Shown here: positions 10,901-21,253 of the stretch, piece after piece
How the letters are laid out: the number at the start of each line of letters is the position of its first letter
How positions within the stretch are numbered: the first letter of the stretch is position 1
NCBI RefSeq assembly: GCF_024679095.1
Contig: NC_066562.1
Coordinates: 8,204,398 to 8,268,397 of the forward strand
DNA length: 64,000 bases
Direction of reading: 5' to 3'
From: Eriocheir sinensis
Taxonomy: Eukaryota > Arthropoda > Malacostraca > Decapoda > Varunidae
Program-made: the position numbers and the translations under genes
Notes under the pieces: model-generated
The model's database searches: none
Seen by the model: the letters and a program-made list of their open reading frames with translations, nothing else
What the model was told of the DNA's origin: nothing

Positions 10901-11745
10901 CCAACCAGATGAGAAACCAAGAACCTGTTAAATGATTCAAGTCCAACCAGATAACTCATTTCATTTCATTTCATTTCTAGGGGACCCGCAGATGGCCACT
11001 CTCAGGTGGCATGATATGCGAGGGTTGTGCGGGGGATTCATGGGGCCAGAACATGATTAGGATAAGGGTTAGGATGAGGAAAGGTATTCCTAAATGTGTC
11101 AAGAGTGGGACTATTAACTACATGAGATGGGAGATGATTCCACTCTCGGATGCTGCGGGGAAAGAATGAATATCTGAATATACTAATGTTAGTCTGGTAA
11201 GTGTGGTATTGAAGGTTGTGGCTGCCTCTAGTGGATCGTGTAGTTGTCGGGTGTAAATAAGTCTCTTTGTTTATGTCTACTAAATTGTTTGTGATTATAT
11301 GTAGCATTTGTTGTCTGTGTATTTGTCTTTGTGTTGCTAATGGGTCTAGTTTTATGTCTTGTTTAAGCAAAGTGACTGATGTGGTGTGTCTATAATCACG
11401 TCTGGCCCATCCTGCAGCTTTCTTTTGTATGGCCTCTAATTTATTTATGTTAGTATTAGTGTGTGGGTCCCAGACGGTGGCACAATATTCTATGTTTGGC
11501 CGAACGAGTGTCTTATATGCAAGAATTTTGATGTTTGTGTTACACCTGCTAAGGTTACTACTCAGGAACCCCAGGGCTCTGTGAGCTTTGACTAACTGAT
11601 ATAACCCGTTAATCACGCCAAGCAGGTGAGGCAGGCAACTCACACTCTGCCCTATCATCTCGTCTTGCATCTCCTCGTCACTATCCTCAGGCGCCTGCTC
11701 CTCCAGGGGGAACACGGCCCGCGGCTTCTTGAAGGGCCCGGGCAT
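7914..11745 (-). CDS. BCCIP: BCCIP homolog (BRCA2 and CDKN1A-interacting protein)
   Basis: Six coding exons on the minus strand: 11644-11745, 10522-10674, 9817-9927, 8807-8994, 8520-8670, 7914-8075. All junctions are GT-AG and phases agree, giving 288 aa (human protein 314). BCCIP is a nuclear protein linked to BRCA2/RAD51 repair, p21 and late 60S ribosome assembly; that is family knowledge. In the sequence: an acidic N-terminus, then VNVDFEGF, LTDTIISQNYVGSVIK, a second acidic block, EQQVFGVTTVINLTARK, the best conserved block VGLLLSERLVNLPPQ, FAYLLLISKVY, a Lys run, and the C-terminal EWDEDDPQYTPFRRV. The start is the ATG at 11745; GTG at 11754 is also in frame but unlikely. Intron 1 holds a retrotransposon fragment that stays in frame with exon 1. 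Introns 3 and 4 contain decayed copies of exons 3 and 5 edges. A MITE lies just past the stop. Confidence 0.93.
8097..8145. repeat. Short TTAGG-type run in BCCIP intron 5
   Basis: GGTTAGGTTAGGTTAGG and variants, resembling the arthropod telomere pentamer. A smaller trace lies at 8480-8500. Confidence 0.7.
8150..8470. repeat. GGAA-type purine tract in BCCIP intron 5
   Basis: Purine-rich GGAAGGAA/GAATGAGTGAATGAAGG words with imperfect ~110-bp periodicity, between exons 5 and 6. No gene. Confidence 0.8.
8704..8722 (-). repeat. Duplicate of the BCCIP exon 5 3' splice site
   Basis: Read on the minus strand this is CATGCAG followed by GAAGGAAATCGACAAG. It repeats the true boundary at 8670 (TCTCAG then GAAGGAAATCAATGAG) 43-44 bp upstream. 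Use of this site would shift the frame and stop within about 20 codons. Confidence 0.7.
9015..9140 (+). repeat. GGAGGCAGCTCAAGG dispersed repeat, in BCCIP intron 3
   Basis: A T-run, then GGAAGCAGCTTAAGGGCAAC, an A-run, CCCGCTAATCACTGCTCC and GAGGTCAATTTCG. The same order of blocks is seen at 53365-53520. Possibly a non-LTR 3' tail or a SINE; its autonomous partner was not identified. Confidence 0.65.
9545..9800. repeat. GATA/GAGA-rich degenerate repeat
   Basis: Imperfect GATAAATAGATA and GGGAGAGAGAGATGAAAA units in BCCIP intron 3. No gene. Confidence 0.8.
10003..10031 (-). repeat. Possible decayed copy of part of BCCIP exon 3
   Basis: GTTGATACCCAAACACTTAT then TACTCATAC resembles exon 3 plus-strand sequence near 9842 (GTTGTGACCCCAAACACTTG then CTGCTCATC). 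The copy lies upstream of the exon in intron 2. It is short, so chance is not excluded. Confidence 0.4.
10955..11605 (-). mobile_element. 5'-truncated non-LTR retrotransposon, in BCCIP intron 1
   Basis: The minus frame encodes the C-terminal part of a jockey/CR1-like polymerase polyprotein: NTNIKILAYKTLVRPNIEYC, TVWDPHTNTNINKLEAIQKK, then SFFPRSIREWNHLPSHVVNS and a stop at 11038. The 3' end carries a short tandem tail (ATGAA units, plus-strand TCATTTCATTTCATTTC at about 10960-10977), usual for such elements. The 5' break lies only ~40 bp inside the intron after the exon 1 donor (11643-11642). The APE domain and most of the polymerase are missing. Confidence 0.85.
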
Positions 11746-11759
11746 GGCTGACACACTTA

Positions 11760-12280
11760 ATTAGGCCGATGGTGGGCCTAAAAACACTAAATTAGGCCGC
11801 TGGTGAGGTGCTTGGCTTCCACCTCGTGTTGGGATCCTGATGAAAAGACTCCCGTTGACGTTGCAGCACCAAAGGCAATGTCACTCGAGTCTCGTCCTCA
11901 GCACAGTGTGTTATCCGGTTTCTGACACTTAAGTATTGCAAAACTGGAAATACTATGATGGTTATTGTGTTTTATTATGTATCCATGCGGCCAGGGCAAG
12001 ATACGTCTGGCAGCGGGGTTTGTTTACAAGTCACGCCGCTGCATCGTTGCCAGATTATCGTACTCAGAGCTTAGTATTAACCGGCTTCTGACTCCTAACT
12101 ATTGCCAAGAAACATCAGAAATTAACTGTTTTAACGATAATAATAATTGGATCTCCTTATTAGGGTCCACGAGACAGTTTTTGGGGTCGGAAGTTGGTAA
12201 ATATAAGAGGCTGAGTAAGACAATCTGGCAACGTTGGGGGCTGCTGGTGATCCTCCACGTGTTTTACGGGGCCCATAATA
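11760..12280. promoter_or_regulatory. Upstream region of BCCIP
   Basis: Mixed-composition sequence directly 5' of the BCCIP start. It holds a doubled AAATTAGGCCG-TGGTG motif near 11760-11810. No TATA box or other core element is convincing. Confidence 0.3.
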
Positions 12281-12284
12281 AACA

Positions 12285-12475
12285 AAACTACCCCTGGAAA
12301 TGCCCCAAAGCCAAACCCCTACGAAAGCCCTGTCAGATGTGTGTGTGTGGGACTATATACTCAAACGCTTCGCCTCTCACACACACACACACATCTGACA
12401 GGGCTTTCGTAGGGGTTGTGGGCATTTCCAGGGGTAGTTTAATGACCGTGGTAGTAGTTTGACCCTTCTGTACCA
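12285..12475. repeat. Hairpin formed by two inverted copies of the dispersed GTCAAACTACC repeat
   Basis: The left arm 12285-12349 starts AAACTACCCCTGGAAATG and ends in (GT)n. The right arm about 12379-12440 is its reverse complement, starting from (CA)n; the loop is about 30 bp. The left arm has a small insertion near 12305. The right copy continues to 12475 with TTTGACCCTTCTGTACCATG, the flank seen in the 117-bp array at 30440. Confidence 0.85.
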
Positions 12476-12484
12476 TGAACCTGA

Positions 12485-15424
12485 GAAAACACGTGTGACC
12501 TGGAGTGCAAGAAATCAGGAGTCTGCGATTGATTATGTACTGGTAAATGGGAGAATGCGCGAATGTGTGTCTCGTATGTGGATAGATGAAGAGGGAATGA
12601 TTGATATTGTGTCTGACCATAATATGTTGACCGTGGAGTGCGGGCTGAAAGGTAGAAATGAAATGAAAGAAAAGGACAGGAAGAAGAAGTGGAGACTGAG
12701 AGATGTAGGGTGGGAAAATTTTCAGGTAGACTTGAGTGAAAGAAATTGGGAGCTGGGTAGTTTGAATGATGTGGACGCTTTGAATGAAAGGCTCGTAGAG
12801 AATGTGAGAGGAGCTGCAGTCCAACATGTAGGGTATGTGAGAACGAATGGTAGAAAGCGTGTAAGGAAACCGTGGTGGAACGATGATATTGGGACAGCTA
12901 GGAAAGAACGAAAGAGACTAAATAGACTGTGTAGACGAATGAGGAGAAGGAGGCAAGAAAGCGAAGAAGCTGAGGGTGAATACCAGAATGCATGGGAAAG
13001 CTACGTGAGACACCAACGACTGACAAAGCGAAAGATCATGAGTGCAAAGGTTCAGTGTGAAAGAAGTGTGATTCAGACCCTGAGAGAGAAAGGGCTTGAG
13101 GGAGGTCGTGAGTGGTATAGATTCCTGAGAGGTGAGAGGATGAGTGACAGTGAGAATGTGGAAAGTCTGAAGGTGAATGGTGAAAAAATTACAGATAAGG
13201 AGAAAATGAGGGAGTCAATTAGGGAATTTTGGGAAGAAATAGGAGGAGTAGGGGAAGTATTTGGGGTGAGAGAAGGATGTGTAACTATGGAGAGGAAAGA
13301 TGCAAATGAGCTGAATGAAAGGATCAGTAGGGAGGAGGTTGAGAGATGTGTGAAAAGACAGAAGAATGGTAAGGCTGCAGGACCAGATGAGATCCCGTAT
13401 GAGTTGTATAAAATGGAGGTGAGGCTGTGATTGAGAGGATGACTGAGTTATTCAACCAGGTATGGGAAGAAGAGAGTGCCAAGTAAATGGAATGAATGTA
13501 GAGTGACTCTGATCCACAAGGGCGGGCATAAGAGTAAGCAGGAATTAAAGAACTATAGGCCAATCTCTCTGGTAAACTCAATAGGAAAAATCTTTAGTGC
13601 TGTGTTGAATGAAAGGTTGTGTAAATGGATTGAGAGTGCCAGGGTGCTGGGTGAGGAGCAGAACGGATTCCGAGTGGACAGGCGAGCAGAAGATAATATG
13701 TTTGTTGTAAATGAGCTGATTGAAAGGAAAAAGAGAGGGAGGGAAACTGTACTTAGGCTTCCTAGATATAGAGAAAGCTTATGACAGGGTGAATAGAGAT
13801 GTGTTATGCAGAGTGCTTGAAAAAGTTGGGCTGAGTGATAAGATTGTTAACATAATTAGAAGTATGTATGTAGGTACAAGAGCAAAGTATAGACTAGGTG
13901 ATCTAGAGACAGGTTGGGTGAAGTGTGAAAGAGGAGTGAGACAAGGCTGTATATTATCACCAACATTATTTAGTCTTTTCACAGAGGAATTAGCAGTCAG
14001 AATGAGGAGAATGAATGCAGGAGTGAGAATTGGAGAGGATAAAGTATGTGTGTTGTTGTATGCGGATGATGTGGTGGTTATGAGTGAGTCTGCTGAAGAA
14101 CTACAGAGTCTCCTAGATGTGGTAGGGGGTTATGGAAGGGATTTTGGGGTTAGGTTCAGTAGTGAGAAGAGCAAAGTAATGATAGTGAATAGGTAAGAGG
14201 AGGAGAGAAACAACTTGGAGACTGGAAGGGATGAGTTGGAACAGACGGAAGAATACAAGTATCTAGGGGTGTGGATGGAGGTAAATGGATGCGGCAGGGC
14301 CAAGAATGTAAAGATAAGTATGGCAAACCAGTGGGTAGGCCGTTTAGGGAGTGCAGCGAGGATGAGAGCGAGCAAGTATGATGTCATCCGTGAGGTTTGG
14401 AAGAGTGTGGCTGTCCCGAGCATTATGTATGGAATGGATGTGATGACATGGAATGACAGTGAGATAGAAAAATTGGAAGTGGGGCAGAATAGGGTAGCAA
14501 GAATGGCACTGAATGCACCAAGGTATGCAGCAGTAGAGGCTCTTAGGGGGGACATGGGATGGAGCACGTTTAGGGAAAGACTAGTAAAGGCAACCTTGAG
14601 ATATAAAGTGAGACTGGAACAAATGGAGGATGCAAGATTAGCAAGGAAAGTATACTTGTGGAGTATAAGAGATGGCAAATGGGCGAATAAATGTGGGCGA
14701 ATGATAGACAATAATGTTATGCTAAGTAGGTGGGTGTACCGACCCTTTGAAGATAGACAGAATGTGTTTGAATGGAGAATAACAAACAGAAATGGAGAGG
14801 GGTTTGAGTGGGATGTAAGAAAGTGGAAGAATGTGATAGATATGGCAGTTAAAGATGAGGGATTGAGCAAGTGGAAGAATGAGATGGAAAGAAAGGAAAC
14901 TCTCGACTGGTATAGGGAGAAAGAGGCCCCAAAGTGTGAGGTGTGGTATGAGGGAAGCCTGGGAGGTGATCTTCTTTTCCGTGCTAGAGCGCAGTGTCTG
15001 GATGTGAATGCAAGGAACTATAGATGGTCTGAGTCCCGCAGCAAAGTATGCCAGATGTGTGACAGGGGTGTGGATTTAGACTGTGCAGCATGTAGTGCTG
15101 GAATGCAAGAAGTATGACAGGGAGAGAACGAAGATGATGCATGTGTTTTTGAGCGAGATGGGACGTGATGTAAACGGGAGGACTGGAAGGGAGTGGATGG
15201 TGCTGCTGCTGGGGCTCAGTGGAGAGACGAGTGGACGAGTGATTGAGGCAGTGAAAGAGTTCTTGGAGGGCATGTGGCGTGAAAGATGTAGGGAATGATA
15301 TCTTGCCCCGAGAACATTGACTTCCCGCATGTTTTGTTTTCTTTTCACAGGAGCTGCCGATATAAAGGCCTGGCTGGGGAGAAATCCCGAGCCACCTGTG
15401 ACATCAAGATCAAGATCAAGATCA
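12485..15424 (+). mobile_element. Degenerate, 5'-truncated APE-type non-LTR retrotransposon
   Basis: The 5' part keeps only the end of the endonuclease domain (ESAIDYVLVNGRMRE, VSDHNMLTVE). A linker follows, then a complete-looking reverse transcriptase: GKAAGPDEIPYELYK near 13365-13415, NYRPISLVNSIGKI, FLDIEKAYDRVNR, GVRQGCILSPTLF and the catalytic YADDVVVM near 14060. The C-terminus has a zinc-knuckle-like CQMCDRG plus HVVLECKKYD. The reading frame is broken: compensating indels around 13415-13475, a shift near 13745, an in-frame TAA at 14194-14196, and a shift near 15090. Coding ends at 15298. A GATCAA tandem tail at about 15401-15424 marks the 3' end. Dead copy, unrelated to host genes. 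Confidence 0.9.
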
Positions 15425-15770
15425 CTCATGAGTACCCCATTGAAGTCCTTTTTGGCCTTTGGAAATAGTTGACATGAGAGGTGGAAGCGGTTGTGTATGC
15501 CGGACCCCAAGCACTGAACAAGGCCGTGGTCCCACAGCCTAACTAGCCCCATAAAACACTAGAAATAGAAGACAAGCCCATACGCTTAACTAATGAGAAG
15601 CATACTCCCGTGGGCGCGTCACTTCACTCACCCATAGACCCCTGGCCCATCTCGATCTTGATAAAAATATGCTTAATCTGTATTTTCTTAGATGACCCCT
15701 AAGGTACCCCTCCACACACACACAGTAGTACAACAGAATGTAACTTAAACACCAGTGGCTTCACTTCACC
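15425..15770. other. Spacer between retrotransposon and UQCRB 3' end
   Basis: Mixed-composition sequence, no supported gene. Confidence 0.4.
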
Positions 15771-15772
15771 AG

Positions 15773-15778
15773 TTTATT
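15773..15778 (-). terminator. Candidate poly(A) signal AATAAA of UQCRB
   Basis: TTTATT on the plus strand, AATAAA on the minus strand, about 530 bp beyond the UQCRB stop codon. Confidence 0.45.
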
Positions 15779-16303
15779 TGTAGTATTCACACGTCCGCAG
15801 GCTTACTCTCAGGATCAATATAGTACAAACTTTTGAAGCTAACATGTAGTGGAGCCCCACCCATGCCAGCCTTCACCTCACTAACATACAGAACTGTACA
15901 GTGCCTCCCAGACCTCCAGAAAGAAGAGGAAGAGAAGGAAGATGAAAATGATCTAGAAAAAGATAGGGAAGAAGATTGAAAGAACTGGTAGGGAGGAAGA
16001 GAGGTAGAGTAAATTAGTAAGAACAGGATAGATGAAATCAAATGAGATAAGTAATTCTTCTTGAGCAAAGGGAAGAATTAATCAAGGTAAAGGAGATTAA
16101 AGTTTAGAGAAAAGCAAAGAGTAAATTAAGAAAAAATCTGGAAAAAAATAAGATTATTTGGTCGTAAGAGGAAAAAAGAGGAGATACAGTCTCAATAAAT
16201 TATTTCAAACCAGAAAGAAGGCTGAGGAGAAAAAAGAAACATGGGTAGGAGTAGGAGGACAATAATAATGGGAGGAGATTTATCGATGGTGATATTGAGG
16301 GCT
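15773..16303 (-). other. UQCRB: Probable UQCRB 3' UTR
   Basis: The region from the stop codon to a minus-strand AATAAA at 15778-15773. Purine-rich plus strand around 15910-16250. No other frame is convincing. Confidence 0.45.
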
Positions 16304-18609
16304 TTACTTCTTGTTCCATTCCTCCTTCTCCTTCTTCTCCCTCAGCACCTCATCCAAGAAAGGCTGCAAGTAACGGCCCTTTTCCCTGTCCTGAGGTAGG
16401 AGAAACAAAGCATTAAAGGTGGAATTTTCTGTATCTTCCTTCCCTTTGACCATCTATGCCTAACTCATAAGTGACTTTAAGGTTAAGATTTGTCTTATAA
16501 TAATAACTATAATAAAATAAGGTTACTATCCAAAGAAGGGTTCATGATTAAAGAGGAGAGTTTGACCACAGATAAATGTAACCGCAGACAGGAGAAAGCA
16601 TATATATAGGTTGTAAAATTAATTAGAAAACTGGATCTGTGGAAAAATGATATAGTTAGCTCTTATGAGGAGAAAAATGGAAATTAGGTAAGATCAATAA
16701 GAGTAATAACTGAAAGAAAAGATAAGGAAGAGGGAGAGAGTAAGAGGGAAGATTACATTAAGTGCAGACTACAGTAAGGAGAAAAAAGTGAGGAAAAACT
16801 GGTGAAAGAGTCAAAGATGAGATGTGATAGGATGCCCTGCTATTCACCTCCTCATAGGATATCCATTCCTCCTTGGGCAGGATCTTCTTGGTGAGGGAGA
16901 GGTGGAGGGCGCGCTGCATCCTGAAGGTGCGGTCGTTGAGGATAGGCGCAGGGACCCTTCGGAGCGCCTCCTTCACCTCGGCAGACTCAAACAGGCAGTC
17001 ATCGTGGTACAAGCCTGTTGGCACACATAGATAGATAGATTGATACATAGATAGATTTGTTGACCTCATAGCATTTCAACTACAGATTGCAAATTAAAGT
17101 TGATTACAAATTAGACTCAAACAGGCAGTCATTGTGGGACAGACCTGTTGGTCCACATAGATAGATAGATTGATACTTAAATAGACCTGTTGACCTCACA
17201 TTTCAACTGCACAGATTGCAAATTAGAATCAATTACAAATTACAGACTCAAAAAGGCAATCATCATGGTATAGACCAGTTGGTAGACACAGATAGACGAA
17301 GAGATAGCTAGATAGATAGTAGATAGCTTGGTTTGTTGACCTCACATTACTGTTCAACTACACAGATTGTAAACAAGAATACAGATTACAAATTACAGAT
17401 TGTAAATATGAATAACTGATAAAAATCTATGACATTTTTTTTTAGTTAGACCAAAAATTAATGGCAAATAGACAGATAGATAGACTGATTTATTGACCTC
17501 AAGATATTACAGTATTACCAACCATTCCTGACAAATAGATAGACACAAGTTTACTGACGAGCTGCACATTATGATTCAACTATGTGTTACCTACAAATAA
17601 GAGTAATTTATAGTTAGAAGTATACAATATCCCTCTCCACAATATTTAGCCCTTTATAGTTTTAAATTCATGGCTCAGCACTGTAAGCATGGAGCCTCGA
17701 CATTATCAGTACACTGTGAATAGTCATGTTGACCTGAATCTTGTCTTGTCGTTGCCATACTCACCCACTTGGTTGAATCCGGATGCACGGAAGACATAGC
17801 GCTTCACGGCATTGGTGAGCTGACCTGGAAGTGGAGAGATTGTTTATGTTATTTTTTCTTCCAGCACAGGAGGCAGCTCAAGGGGGAAAAATAAAATGGG
17901 TGTGATTCTATATAATTACTAATGTTGAGGCTCCGTTAGGTAACCACATAGAGCTCAAATGTGGCATAGTACACTTGCCTTATACCTAAAAAATAATGTT
18001 AGTCTACACTTAATGCAACTTGAATCATTGATGAGCCTCAGAAACATTAATAAACTAAAAGTGGCCCAAGAAAGTGAAAAATGAAAAAATAAGGGACAGA
18101 CTGACCCCTCCCATAGCCCATACAGTACTTCCCTCCCACATTTGACCTCCTAGACACACTGATTAGTTAACTTAGAAGGTATTGCTAAGGTCATGCAGCC
18201 TCAAAACACAATGACCTAAAATAGACCCAAAAAAATCAAAGACGAGGAAATATCTAGAATTACACCCACCGGACTGACCCCCTCCCCGCACCCTATACAC
18301 TGTTTCCCTCCCATATTTAACCTCCCAGACACACTGAATAGGTAACTTAGAAGATATTAGTAAGGTCATGGAACCTTAGAACACAATGACCTTAAAATGA
18401 CCCAAAAAAAGAAAGACGAAAAAAATATCCAGAATTACACCCACCGGACTAGCCCCTCCCCATACCCTCAAAGCTGCTTCCCCCCCATATCTAACCTCCC
18501 AAGCACACTGAACAGTTAACTTAGATTATATTATTAAGGTCATGAAGCCTCCCAAGCCGGTAATAAGGTCGTAATTACCAACAAAGCCGGGTCTTGCTGC
18601 GGCCGCCAT
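16304..18609 (-). CDS. UQCRB: Cytochrome b-c1 complex subunit 7 (UQCRB, 14 kDa)
   Basis: Four coding exons on the minus strand: 18579-18609, 17765-17824, 16848-17014, 16304-16390. Junctions are GT-AG with compatible phases, giving 114 aa (human protein 111). It is a nuclear-encoded matrix-side subunit of respiratory complex III, needed for assembly around cytochrome b and the quinone site (family knowledge). Visible blocks: N-terminal MAAAARPGFVG, then YVFRASGFNQVGLYHDD, EVKEALRRVP, LNDRTFRMQRALHLSL, ILPKEEWISYEE, and the Lys-rich tail FLDEVLREKKEKEEWNKK, each aligning with the family (human: NDRMFRIKRALDL, ILPKEQWTKYEE). No cleavable presequence is obvious, as usual here. Intron 2 contains tandem decayed copies of the exon 3 boundary. 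The neighbour LIPT1, also mitochondrial, is transcribed divergently 2.6 kb away. Confidence 0.95.
17111..17610 (-). repeat. Tandem decayed copies of the UQCRB exon 3 boundary
   Basis: The unit of about 130 bp at 16983-17110 includes the first ~31 coding bases of exon 3, the 3' splice site, a (GATA)n stretch and TTGACCTCA. It recurs at 17113-17240 and 17244-17400, with traces to 17610. The copy at 17113 still reads CCAACAG before LSHNDCLFES and then a stop; the copy at 17244 has lost the AG (CCAACTG). Confidence 0.8.
17845..17900 (+). repeat. Fragment of the GGAGGCAGCTCAAGG dispersed repeat
   Basis: A T-run followed by GGAGGCAGCTCAAGGGGGAA, in UQCRB intron 1. Confidence 0.5.
17980..18560. repeat. 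~180-bp tandem repeat, about 3 units, in UQCRB intron 1
   Basis: The repeated order is AAGGTCATG, ACACAATGACCT, ATGACCCAAAAAAA, ATTACACCCACCGGACT, CCCTCCC, AACCTCCCAGACACACTGA, GTTAACTTAGA. The last unit stops just short of the exon 1 donor. Confidence 0.8.
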
Positions 18610-18931
18610 CTTAGTCCAGCTGATTGAGTCAACACGGGCTTGTACAATCTCGGTTTTGGGGTTTTCTCGTTTTTTATTAATTCTCTAGAGCATAATATTG
18701 AGTAATTATGTACTGCAAGAGTCGAGAATACAAATGCTAGGTTATTTCTATTGTATTCTGTATTGTATTACTAGTTATAGCGATACAGTACTTATATAGA
18801 GATGTGCTTTACGGGGAAATTGTGTAATGGTGTGCCAGAAATAGATGCAATTTAAACCACCTCTATAGTGTGATCCATAAGGCACACGAAGTAACAGACA
18901 TCAGATAGTTAAATAAAGGGTAGACTTGAGT

Positions 18932-19610
18932 ATTTGAAAGCCTATGACATAGTGGATAAGGCCATATTTAAGGAGTGGAAGGGGCTTTAACGGGGACTAA
19001 CTTAATTCCCCCTCGTACGTTTACCAGCTAAAAAAAATGTGTTCAAGTACTAATTATTAAGTGTAAGTGATCCTGGTGACATTTGAAAGCAATTATATAG
19101 TGAATAAGGCCATATTTAAGGAGTGGAAGGGGCTTTGACGGGGACTATATAACTTCCCCCTCGTACGTTTATCAGCTAAAAAAATGTGTTCAAGTACTAA
19201 TTATTAAGTGTAAGTGATCCTGGTGACATTTGAAAGCAATGATATAGTGAATAAGGCCATATCTTAGGGTGGAAGGGGCTTTGACGGGGATATTAACTTC
19301 CCCCTCACGTTTACCAGCTAAAAAAATGTGTTCAAGTACTAATTATTAAGTGTAAGTGATCCTGGTAACATTTGAAAGCAATGATATAGTGGATAAGGCC
19401 ATATTTAAGGAGTGGAAGGGGCTTTGACGGGGACTAACTTAATTCCCCCTCGTACGTTTACCAGCTAAAAAAAAATGTGTTCAAGTACTAATTATTAAGT
19501 GTAAGTGATCCTGGTGACATTTGAAAGCAATGATATAATGAATAAGGCCATATCTAAGGGTGGAAGGGGCTTTGACGAGGATTATGGAAAATCAACAATA
19601 AACTTATCAA
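18932..19610. repeat. ~147-bp tandem satellite, about 5 units
   Basis: ATTTGAAAGC occurs near 18932, 19081, 19228, 19370 and 19519 (spacing 142-149). Units share AAGGGGCTTTGACGGGGA, CCCCCTCGTACGTTTACCAG and TAATTATTAAGTGTAAGTGA. It lies between the divergent UQCRB and LIPT1 genes. Confidence 0.9.
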
Positions 19611-19619
19611 CCAATCATA

Positions 19620-20340
19620 TCAAAACTTGTGGATTAGCTTGCTTGGGTTGTTCAAGGACTAATTATTATAAGTAATCCTGCCAACATCATCCAGGCTATA
19701 ATTAAACTATATAACCATTCCCCAAAACCCATTATATAGACCCATGGATACGATTTTGATAACTACGTATTCAAAACTACAGACTGAATATACATATGGC
19801 CTTGAATATCTGAAATTAAAAGCCACCCTCCCCATTTATAGATATTGCCGTGATATATCCACCTGTTTTAAAGCAAGGACATTGTAAATACTTGTCTTTG
19901 ATATCTAAAAATCGGCCCCATAGATATATTGTTACCCTTTTAAATATTACTAACCCTTCTCAAAACCCCATTGATAGATACGGCCGTGATATGCGTTTGT
20001 CTAATCAAAGTAATATAGACTGAAATGATGTAGTAAATGGTTGTCTTGAGTATATGAAGCTGGCAAAAGAGTAATTCCATGTAACTATAAGGATATATAT
20101 GAGTCACCCTTCCCACCTGTCCTCACCGGTTGGATGTTACACACCTTGATGACTCCAATTTTACCTGTGGCTACATTTTAACCTTATCAGCGTTACAGAA
20201 GGATGTCCTCATGCTCTACATAAAGTTTATTCAGTATAGTTTATTTTGAAAAGTATCTATTTAGGATATTCCCATGGTTGCTCAAGGTAGCAGCAAAAAG
20301 GAGAACGTGATATCATCTTCGGCACCTCGGGGCAATCAGC
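19620..20340. other. AT-rich intergenic sequence
   Basis: No convincing frame. Weak internal similarity, for example GATATATCC/GATACGGCC words, but no clear unit. Confidence 0.35.
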
Positions 20341-20344
20341 TGCG

Positions 20345-20705
20345 TGACACGTGACCACAAATACCTTTTATAACGATATCTCAGTATTCTGGGCTATAAT
20401 AAATGATACACCAATACATTTTAGCCATCAGAGAGTTGCATAGAAGGTTTGATAAGCGATTTAGGGGAGTCTGAACTAATAAATGAGGAGTACGATATGT
20501 TTTCCAGATCCCCGGCAACAAGGACACAAAGACCTTTTATAACAATATATCTGTATTCTAAGTTATAATAAATGATACACTAATACATTATAGTTATCAA
20601 AGAGTCACATAAGTAGTTTAATAAGTGAGTTTAGTGAGTCTGAACTAATAAGTGAGCAGTACGATATGTTTTCCAGGACCCCGGCAACAAGGACTCAGCT
20701 GATGA
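20345..20705. repeat. ~169-bp tandem duplication, two units plus a partial
   Basis: CCTTTTATAAC recurs at about 20364 and 20533. Units share TATAATAAATGATACAC, AGTACGATATGTTTTCCAG and CCCCGGCAACAAGGAC; the last motif starts a third partial unit near 20677. Confidence 0.85.
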
Positions 20706-21253
20706 TGGCGTTAGAGACCATTGAGCAGTGACCAGCATCTTGCAAGTCTTGATCCACTCCCTTCACACGTGCACCGTACATTGCCCCGGCTCTGGAAACG
20801 TTCCCAGCCCAAAAATAGGATCCCCATAAGGACAAAAAAAGAGGTTAAAGAGTGCCAAGGGAGTCGTCAAGAGGTGTGGCGGTGGTGACAGTGGCCCTCA
20901 GGATTGCTTCAAGAGTAGACCTTAGATCGCATCAAATGGTGACAAGGGATTCCACCTACGAGACTCGGCTTCGAAGGGACGGTCTTGTGGCTGTGCACCA
21001 GACCTATAGGTGGCTCCACTGCACCCAGGACCTGCACGATCATCTTACTCTTCAGGGGGGCTCGAACGGGGTCTTCTGCGCTGCTTCTAAAACCACCAAC
21101 TGACTTTCTTTAACTTTAACCGGGCGAAACAGTCTTCCACTTTCTTCCTACCCCGTGGAATCCTAACCTAGACTCATAACTTTGTCTTGAGAGAGGAAGT
21201 TCAGTGTTTGATTCCCGGCAAGTGCGTGAAGCAAATCCCATAAAGCCATAGCC
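20705..21253 (+). promoter_or_regulatory. Presumed LIPT1 promoter and 5' UTR region
   Basis: Less repetitive, GC-balanced sequence directly upstream of the LIPT1 start. No TATA box or defined start site can be assigned by eye. Confidence 0.3.

Noticed and set aside
11752..11754. GTG as BCCIP start
   Set aside because: Animal nuclear genes start at ATG; an ATG is present at 11745 in the same frame.
13476..14196. Reverse transcriptase as a domesticated or defence gene
   Set aside because: It is flanked by endonuclease and zinc-knuckle remnants of an ordinary non-LTR element, with frameshifts, a stop codon and a tandem 3' tail.
14130..14870. 246-residue minus frame opposite the retrotransposon
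   Set aside because: Shadow of the plus-strand polymerase coding region.
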